In this document: in pieces, positions 59,301 to 64,000 of the stretch
Layout: each line of letters starts with the position of its first letter
How positions within the stretch are numbered: position 1 is the stretch's first letter
Origin: Candidatus Thiomargarita nelsonii
GTDB taxonomy: Bacteria; Pseudomonadota; Gammaproteobacteria; Beggiatoales; Beggiatoaceae
Length of the DNA: 64,000 nt
Assembly: GCA_000785145.2 (NCBI GenBank)
Contig: JSZA02000003.1
Coordinates: 32,153-96,152 of the forward strand
Direction of reading: 5' to 3'
Translations under genes and position numbers: made by a program
The notes under the pieces: generated by a model
What the model saw: only the letters and a program-made list of their open reading frames with translations
Told to the model about the DNA's origin: nothing
The model's database searches: none

Positions 59301-61972
59301 TAAGTAGAGATAGTTCCCATATCAAGTTCAAATGACTTTATCTGTTTGTAATTAGGCATATTCCAGATCTTGGGAGAAATCCCATCAGTATTATTTTCAG
59401 TGTACTCACCTTGGAAATCAAATTTACCGTTTAGTACAGATATATATCCGTAAATACTAGCTCTATATTTTGCTGAGCTAGTATCATGTCTATTTCCATC
59501 AAATGCAGTATAAGCACTCCAATGGCTTCCCTGTTTTTCATAAGCGAATGAATGAATAGTTTGGTTGTTTTTATCTTTGAACTTAATTCTAAGATAACCG
59601 TGATCACCAGCCCACCAAAGATGTCCCATCCCATGTTTATTAACATGAGCTTCATCATCGCTTTTGCCACCTAAATCAATAAAAAGACTACCTTCAAAAG
59701 GCAATGTAATATTATATGTTGCCCATTCATTATTGTTTGTTCTAATAACATCATCAAAATCATTAGCCAGTAAATTCACATGATTTTCATGAATAGTGGT
59801 TGAAATTACGACAACTTTTTTGTAACCACCATATTGCTTGGATACATTAACACCATTTCCTTTTGATAAAAAAATCTGGTCTCTTGCTTTAGATATATAG
59901 TTATGATTGGAAATTGACCACCCATTAGCAACTTGCTGTTCTTGAACAGGAATATTAAACCTAACATTCTCAGTTTTCCATTGAGTCACAGGATTAGCTT
60001 TAACATCAGTAAACTCGCTACCGTTTTGTCCAAATGACTGTCTAGCATAAGGAGGTTTCAGGTAATAAGCTTGATATTTATAACCAATACTTAGCCTTCC
60101 TGAAATGCTTCCTTCGACACGTTTACCTTCATTATCCAAACCATCCCAGATAAATTCAACACTTTGATTAGCTTGAGCAGGCAATGTTTTTGTATATGTT
60201 TTACCAGCAATCTCAAATTTAGCCGTAATATCAATTAATGCTGAAGGAATATCACTGCCACTCACTTGGGTACTGACGACATGCTGATAACCTTTAACTC
60301 GATCACTGCTATAATTCAGCGTTAAATCAGTGCCAGCAAGGGGAATATCTTCATGATAAACCTGATTTTGTACATCGACATAAGAATCACTTAGACTACA
60401 TGAAGATTTTTTATCAAGATCGGTAGAAGGTTTTTCAGCTTTTTTAACTTCTGGCTCTACTTTTCTATCATCTTCCTTTTTCTTATCATCATCAGTTAAT
60501 TTAGGAGCTGAGCCATAATTTAAATCCCATGTCGTAAAATGCGGAATCTCAGCACGCCAATAAGTTTTTCCAGCGGCATATTTAGCATTATCTTTAATTC
60601 CTGCAACTTCATCAGATGTATTGCCATCGCTGTTTAAATCATCAGCTTGACCATCATCATCATTGTCTAAACCATCAACTAGTCCATCACTGTCACTGTC
60701 CAATAATTTAACCACAACCCCATTATCAGCAGCTTCCCATTTGCCCGTTTTTTCATTATAAAAACCCACGGGAACAATTTCACCCACCTCAAATTTCAGG
60801 AAGTTATCCAAATAAATGATCACAGGTTTATCAAAATCTACCTGACTACCAGCTTCAACACCATCAAGCGTTAAAGCACTAGCAAAAGTAAAAGCCGTAC
60901 CTTCAGGTAATTTAGCAGGCATAGATGCAGGCGTATCAAACTCAGTAGCGCGAACTTTAATATTTTCTAAATCATGGGTTGAACCATCAGCGCGTTTTAC
61001 AGTCGCTTTACTAATGCCATCAAAAACCAAAGTAGTTTCGCGTTCGCCTCTGGCATCATTAGTTTTACTGGATACATGCAAAGCCGTTTTATCCGTTGCA
61101 AGCACAATTTCAGTTACTTTTGTATCCAAACTACTCAAAGCCACCGTCTCGACATTTGCCCAATTTTGTACTGGTACATCAATTTTACGGTGTACCGGCA
61201 AAAAGCCATCTTTTTGATAACTAACAGTTAAAGGTGTTCCACCTTCGACAGGAATGTTGAATTTTCCATCTTTGTTTGTTTTAACAGAACCATATTGACT
61301 ATTGTTAAGAATTTTTATAGTTATATTTTCAATAGGGCTACCTGCTTTATCTGTGGCAATACCAGTAATAATTGCAAACTTCTTGTGATCATAAGCTGTC
61401 AAGGAAGCATCAGCCGGAATCAGATGTTGATATTGATCATATAGGCTATTTTTTACGATCTGGCTAGAATCAAGTCTCTCAATAACCGTTACAGAAACCT
61501 CATTTGATTCAATGTCATTTGAGCTGGCTTTGAAAGTAGTTGTACCTTTTGCCAAAGGTTCAATTTTGCCGTTACTAATACTAATGATACTGGTATCAGC
61601 AATGTTAAAACTAACTTGAAATGTAACATCATAAGATGAACCATCATCAAAACGTCCCAAAACCTTAATTTCTTGATTGCCATCTTCTCTAAGAGTAATT
61701 GAGTTATCTTCTATATACAAAGAACTAAGTGTAGATGCTAGCACATTAACTGTTCTTGTTGCTGTAGCTGTATTTCCAGCTTTATCAGTTGCTGTATAGG
61801 TAATGGTATAAGAGCCAACTATTGAAGTATCAACTGAACCGCTAAGCTCTACATTAACCGTACTATCAACATCATCTGTTGCGGTTGCACCGGCATCTGT
61901 ATATACAGAATTTTGATTAACGGTTACTGGATTATTACCCAAAATGGTAATAATGGGAGGAATTGTATCCAA
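56336..61972 (-). CDS. Giant RHS-repeat protein with Ig-like N-terminus
   Basis: 1878 aa from TTG 61972. N-terminal DUF5011/HYR-like Ig domain (GNNPVTVNQNSVYTDAGATA), then Big-type and carboxypeptidase-regulatory-like domains. Many YD/RHS repeats follow (YDSNDRLIAIKDRFGN, YDNKGQLIATKTGD). The core-associated motif GYRDYDAFSGRWTAKDPIG and NLYGYVLGDPVNFVDPSG marks the end of the shell. The variable C-terminal tip of about 120 aa begins after it and has no recognised toxin motif. An upstream ATG at 62010 gives a signal-peptide-like MRLLITIFISLLLW in another frame, so the true start may be there with a frameshift. Probably secreted or surface toxin-delivery or adhesion protein. Confidence 0.85.
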   Translation of the reverse strand: MDTIPPIITILGNNPVTVNQNSVYTDAGATATDDVDSTVNVELSGSVDTSIVGSYTITYTATDKAGNTATATRTVNVLASTLSSLYIEDNSITLREDGNQEIKVLGRFDDGSSYDVTFQVSFNIADTSIISISNGKIEPLAKGTTTFKASSNDIESNEVSVTVIERLDSSQIVKNSLYDQYQHLIPADASLTAYDHKKFAIITGIATDKAGSPIENITIKILNNSQYGSVKTNKDGKFNIPVEGGTPLTVSYQKDGFLPVHRKIDVPVQNWANVETVALSSLDTKVTEIVLATDKTALHVSSKTNDARGERETTLVFDGISKATVKRADGSTHDLENIKVRATEFDTPASMPAKLPEGTAFTFASALTLDGVEAGSQVDFDKPVIIYLDNFLKFEVGEIVPVGFYNEKTGKWEAADNGVVVKLLDSDSDGLVDGLDNDDDGQADDLNSDGNTSDEVAGIKDNAKYAAGKTYWRAEIPHFTTWDLNYGSAPKLTDDDKKKEDDRKVEPEVKKAEKPSTDLDKKSSCSLSDSYVDVQNQVYHEDIPLAGTDLTLNYSSDRVKGYQHVVSTQVSGSDIPSALIDITAKFEIAGKTYTKTLPAQANQSVEFIWDGLDNEGKRVEGSISGRLSIGYKYQAYYLKPPYARQSFGQNGSEFTDVKANPVTQWKTENVRFNIPVQEQQVANGWSISNHNYISKARDQIFLSKGNGVNVSKQYGGYKKVVVISTTIHENHVNLLANDFDDVIRTNNNEWATYNITLPFEGSLFIDLGGKSDDEAHVNKHGMGHLWWAGDHGYLRIKFKDKNNQTIHSFAYEKQGSHWSAYTAFDGNRHDTSSAKYRASIYGYISVLNGKFDFQGEYTENNTDGISPKIWNMPNYKQIKSFELDMGTISTYHAGISRIPLYILTSDSNGVTYDSVTKFVDNSQTYIFDIDGKHLKTLDTQTEKVLTTFEYDSNDRLIAIKDRFGNTTTIERNTNGTVTAIKAPNGQITNLTIDGSGNLTTVTYEDSSNYQFAYNEGNLMTSEIEPKGNIFTHEFNANGRVTKVTDEEGGWKNYNKNGNNYVVETAAGSSSDIVMDGINKQTTSASGQKRIVNYTDDGMTKTVQTCDIQSLTHYTLDQKTGDEVIKDQTITLPSGKTLTTSIERVYAFNDDKTTKTLSINTTSNANTTVVNTDYTQGVTSTTSAMGRITKSYFDTNTLLPSKAEIAGLHPTSYTYDNKGQLIATKTGDRQQQISYDSRGNIASLTDEQGKVTHFSYDQLDRLLKTTTPSGAELQYQYDQNGNLTILSTPTANAHKFTFNRVNKTTAYTSALGSATGYEYDLERKLQKVSYPSGKYKQNNYTGGLLTSVETPEGTSQFEYDCLENLNKVIYGSETINYSYDGSLLSGISYAGILNQSISLDYDNDLRLSQLSYANGNQALTYDQDGLLTNRGNFIIDRNADNGLPMTVKDGTVEIERQYNAYGELTQEATNINGTALFSYATTRNQIGKIITKTETIAGQSIPYEYNYDADGRLIKVIKNGNSVETYQYDTNGNRSDATVNEDDQVINYQGVNYQYDNDGYLGSKQDTNGTTGYEYGIFGELKKVVLPNGTVIEYLHNAKHQRVAKKVNGVIVEKYLWLDLTTLLAVYDKENNLLMRFNYADNRMPVSMEKNGQTYYLHYDQVGTLKLVSDNAGNIVKQVDYDSYGNVLSDSDTNFSVPFGFAGGLYDQDTGLTRFGYRDYDAFSGRWTAKDPIGFDGGDLNLYGYVLGDPVNFVDPSGLTFWETIKEYFDVFGRSMDIVGGGITRIGSSFSGIFASFFGVIAEDKTNLSRFMGGLGDIFNTPDRYAEYKKIIEPPVQNYPEMNTTKNTSQNKCPAQKKETDIEFLERMGIDIEKAFNGN

Positions 61973-62010
61973 AGGAGCAATGAAATGAAAATAGTTATAA
62001 GTAAACGCAT

Positions 62011-62345
62011 GGTATTGTATTTATTTATTCATTGATTTAATAGTATTTTATGGAATTCAATAGCACTAAATACTATTTGTATCTTTTATGTGACTCATTT
62101 TGTTGTGATGAAAAGATGGTCAGTACAGGAATCGTACTGACCAAATAGCTTTAAGCTCGTATCGAAGATACGTTAAGTACACATTCACTTGAACGTTACC
62201 CTTAATACTTAACCACAGGGCGAGGGACTGGATCAAACATCCCAGGGTGTGATTCACCTGTCTAACTCTGTTAGTCCCGTACTACAGAATACTATAGGTT
62301 AGGTAACTAATCTCGGGGTCGGACGAGACAATTTCAGCGCCCACT
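62011..62345. other. Unexplained structured spacer
   Basis: No gene. It contains a GGTCAGTAC / GTACTGACC hairpin (62119-62143) and further short complementary segments, for example CTCGTATC / GATACG. It could be an RNA element, intron remnant or element end; I cannot assign it. Confidence 0.4.
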
Positions 62346-62560
62346 ATATCACATCCCCACTCCGTACCACCAATATTTTTTCAACCTCCCTAACTTTTCA
62401 ACACACAAACGCCAACCCATTTCGCAAAAACGCACCAACAACCCCCCCCCCAAATCCCCTATATATACACATCCGTCATAAGGCAAACCGACACCACAAA
62501 ACGCGCAAAAAACATGTGCAAAAAAAATCCGCAAATCCCTGTACTCGCATTAAGCAATTA
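62346..62560 (-). repeat. G-rich element copy A (inverted)
   Basis: On the minus strand it reads GCGCGTTTTGTGGTGTCG ... ATATATAGGGGATTTGGGGG ... GTTGTTGGTGCG. Copy B in opposite orientation at 62745-62950 aligns along about 200 bp. Confidence 0.75.
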
Positions 62561-62744
62561 ACTGAGTATAGAATTAGCTAATATAATCAAAAAAATTAAC
62601 TTATACTTTGAAACCCCGCATAACCACCTAACAAAAAGAACAAAAATCAAAAATGTGCTCTCAGCCGCATAGCATAAAATAAAAAATCCCACCCCAAATT
62701 CCCACACCAGGCGACTGACACGCAAAGTCAATACAAAACCAGAG

Positions 62745-62950
62745 TTGTTGTTATTAGTGGTGTTTTTGCAGATGTCTGTGGATTTGGTTTGCACACTTTG
62801 TTTGCGCGTTTTGTGGTTTCGTTTTGCCAGAGCGGAGGTGGTGATATATGGGTGGTTTGGGGGTGTTGTTGGTGCAGGTTTGCGGGGATGGGTGGTCGTT
62901 TGTGTTAAAAAATTAGGGGGTTTGAAAAAAAATTGGGGCTATGGTGCAGC
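62745..62950 (+). repeat. G-rich element copy B
   Basis: GCGCGTTTTGTGGTTTCG ... ATATATGGGTGGTTTGGGGG ... TTGAAAAAAAATTGGGGC. Pairs with copy A around a spacer of about 185 bp without a recognised gene. A shorter copy is at 9223. Confidence 0.75.
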
Positions 62951-63025
62951 GTCTAGCACACAATTTCTTGGTCATCTTTGGCCATTCTTATCCATTTTGG
63001 CTAAGAAATTTGGTGATAAAAAAAA

Positions 63026-63053
63026 TTGACATTTTTTTTTAGAATCCTATAAT
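63026..63053 (+). promoter_or_regulatory. Consensus sigma70 promoter for the tnpB-like gene
   Basis: TTGACA at 63026-63031, 16-bp spacer, TATAAT at 63048-63053; 22 nt before the ATG at 63076, with GGAG at 63064. Confidence 0.75.
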
Positions 63054-63075
63054 AGATAAAAAATGGAGCTATAAA

Positions 63076-64000
63076 ATGAAAAAAGCTAAAAAAGTGACGA
63101 GAATTGCTTATGCTGATGACCTTAATCAAGCAAAATATGACGCATTAAATAAAATAGCTTTCGAGGCAAAAGTTTTCGCAGTACAACGCGAAAACTTTTG
63201 CCTCGAAAACATTGCGGTTCTATTCGTACAGAAGTCTGGCGCAATTATGGCTCAGTTGGCGGGCTTGGTGCCAAGTTCCGTCCGGTGCGTGATGGCTGGA
63301 TAGCCGATAAACACGTATTGATATTACCACAAAGGATATGGCGAGCTACGTTATCCGATACTTTAGATGATGTCAAAGCGTATCGAGAAGCCGCCAAAGA
63401 AAAAGTTGTACGCCACATTTTTAGAAATATTGATGACAAGGATAAGCGTAAAGACTTATTTAAAAAGCTAAAAAATGATTCCGTTTGGGTCAATGATTCA
63501 TATTTGCGCCGATTAATGCGAAAAGACTGGAAACATGGAAATAATCATACTTTTAATCAAATTGTTTTAGAACCTGGCAGCTATAAGTTATTTTCGCATA
63601 ATGGAAAAAATTATATTGAAGTCATTAGCTTAAAAAGAGGTAAGCGCATTGCTATCCCAATAGGAACCAATTATTCCATAACGGGACAAATTCGCTTAAT
63701 TCTGCGTGATGGGCAAGTTGAAATTCATTATACGATAGATAACACTGATGACCGTGCTTGTGGCAATAAGGAAATTGGCATAGATAAGGGTTATACTGAA
63801 GTTTTTGTTGATTCTGAAGGTGAATTTTATGGTAAAGGTTTTGGCGAGGTTTTATCAAAAGAATCCTAAAAAAGCGATAAAAATTAGAAAGCATAACCTA
63901 GGTAGAAAAAAGCTAAACAGGCGTCAAAAGAGACATCAAGCTCAAGTTGAAACAATCGTTTTCACTGCGGTCAATCGTGTCGCTGACAAGGCAAAGACTA
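63076..64000 (+). pseudogene. tnpB: TnpB-like (IS200/IS605 OrfB) gene, interrupted, runs off the window
   Basis: Starts MKKAKKVTRIAYADDL. A 50-nt hairpin at 63159-63208 shifts the frame; its exact removal gives LNKIAHCGSIRTEVWRNY. The protein continues with RDGWIADKHVLILPQR and IGIDKGYTEVFVDSEG, the first RuvC Asp region. A second frameshift near 63860 then leads to KIRKHNLGRKKLNRRQKRHQ up to the right edge. TnpB proteins are RNA-guided nucleases of IS200/IS605 elements; this copy cannot be translated whole. No tnpA is seen. Confidence 0.75.
63159..63208. repeat. 50-nt hairpin of the GAGGCAAAAGTTTT palindrome family, copy 5
   Basis: 21-bp perfect stem TTTCGAGGCAAAAGTTTTCG... with an 8-nt loop AGTACAAC. 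Same core as the four copies in the group II intron RT gene. Confidence 0.9.

Noticed and set aside
62349..63029. Small ORFs in the G-rich repeats
   Set aside because: Low-complexity frames that cross repeat boundaries; no start or ribosome site is convincing.

Overview
The window looks like a chromosomal piece of a large sulfur-oxidising gammaproteobacterium of the Beggiatoaceae, most likely 'Candidatus Thiomargarita nelsonii' or a close relative. The evidence is oxidative-type dsr genes (dsrA, dsrB, dsrE, dsrF, dsrL), a very high load of short hairpin repeats, MITEs and introns, many broken genes, and a group I intron inside dsrA that itself carries a MITE. From memory, that last combination has been reported for Ca. 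T. nelsonii. No rRNA, tRNA or CRISPR array was recognised.

Layout. 1-8.8 kb: minus-strand defence island with a Septu-like ATPase/HNH pair, a large nuclease-STAND NTPase, and type III modification and restriction genes (restriction gene cut by the window edge). 8.8-12.3 kb: gene fragments, a small protein pair with an aspartic-protease-like partner, and repeats. 12.3-17.1 kb: a three-gene signalling operon made of a hybrid histidine kinase fused to a SiaA-like phosphatase, a SiaB-like kinase and a SiaC-like phosphoprotein. 17.2-27.4 kb: accessory genes (Rpn nuclease, GmrSD-like DUF262 protein, two further nuclease-like proteins, SDR, formylglycine-generating-enzyme-like protein, Pnkp RNA-repair enzyme). 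27.5-37 kb: sulfur core. dsrL, pntB and pntA are on the minus strand; dsrA, dsrB, dsrE and dsrF diverge on the plus strand. dsrA is split by a 444-nt group I intron and dsrF is cut by a group II intron (about 37-40.1 kb) whose reverse transcriptase gene is broken by small perfect palindromes. 40.2-44.6 kb: decaying ATPase/nuclease copies, a Fic protein, an XRE regulator and two MITEs with clear target duplications. 44.8-50.3 kb: mostly ordinary genes (tsaE, nnr, higBA-like pair, orn, M48 protease, small cytochrome c). 50.4-56.3 kb: toxin-antitoxin and fragment island (Ro remnant, zeta toxin, HEPN pair, PIN pair, YafQ-like pair) packed with repeats. 56.3-62 kb: a giant RHS-repeat protein whose 3' end is bounded by a composite repeat. 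62-64 kb: a structured non-coding stretch, a G-rich inverted repeat pair and a broken tnpB-like gene.

How it works together. DsrAB with DsrEF and DsrL would oxidise stored sulfur. DsrL passes electrons to a pyridine nucleotide, and the PntAB transhydrogenase encoded directly upstream on the same strand could exchange NADH and NADPH. dsrHCMKJOP are not in the window. The most striking theme is the survival of core genes under heavy bombardment by small elements: a self-splicing intron in dsrA, a MITE in a loop of that intron, and 44-50-nt palindromes inserted in mobile-element genes at places where exact removal restores the frame.
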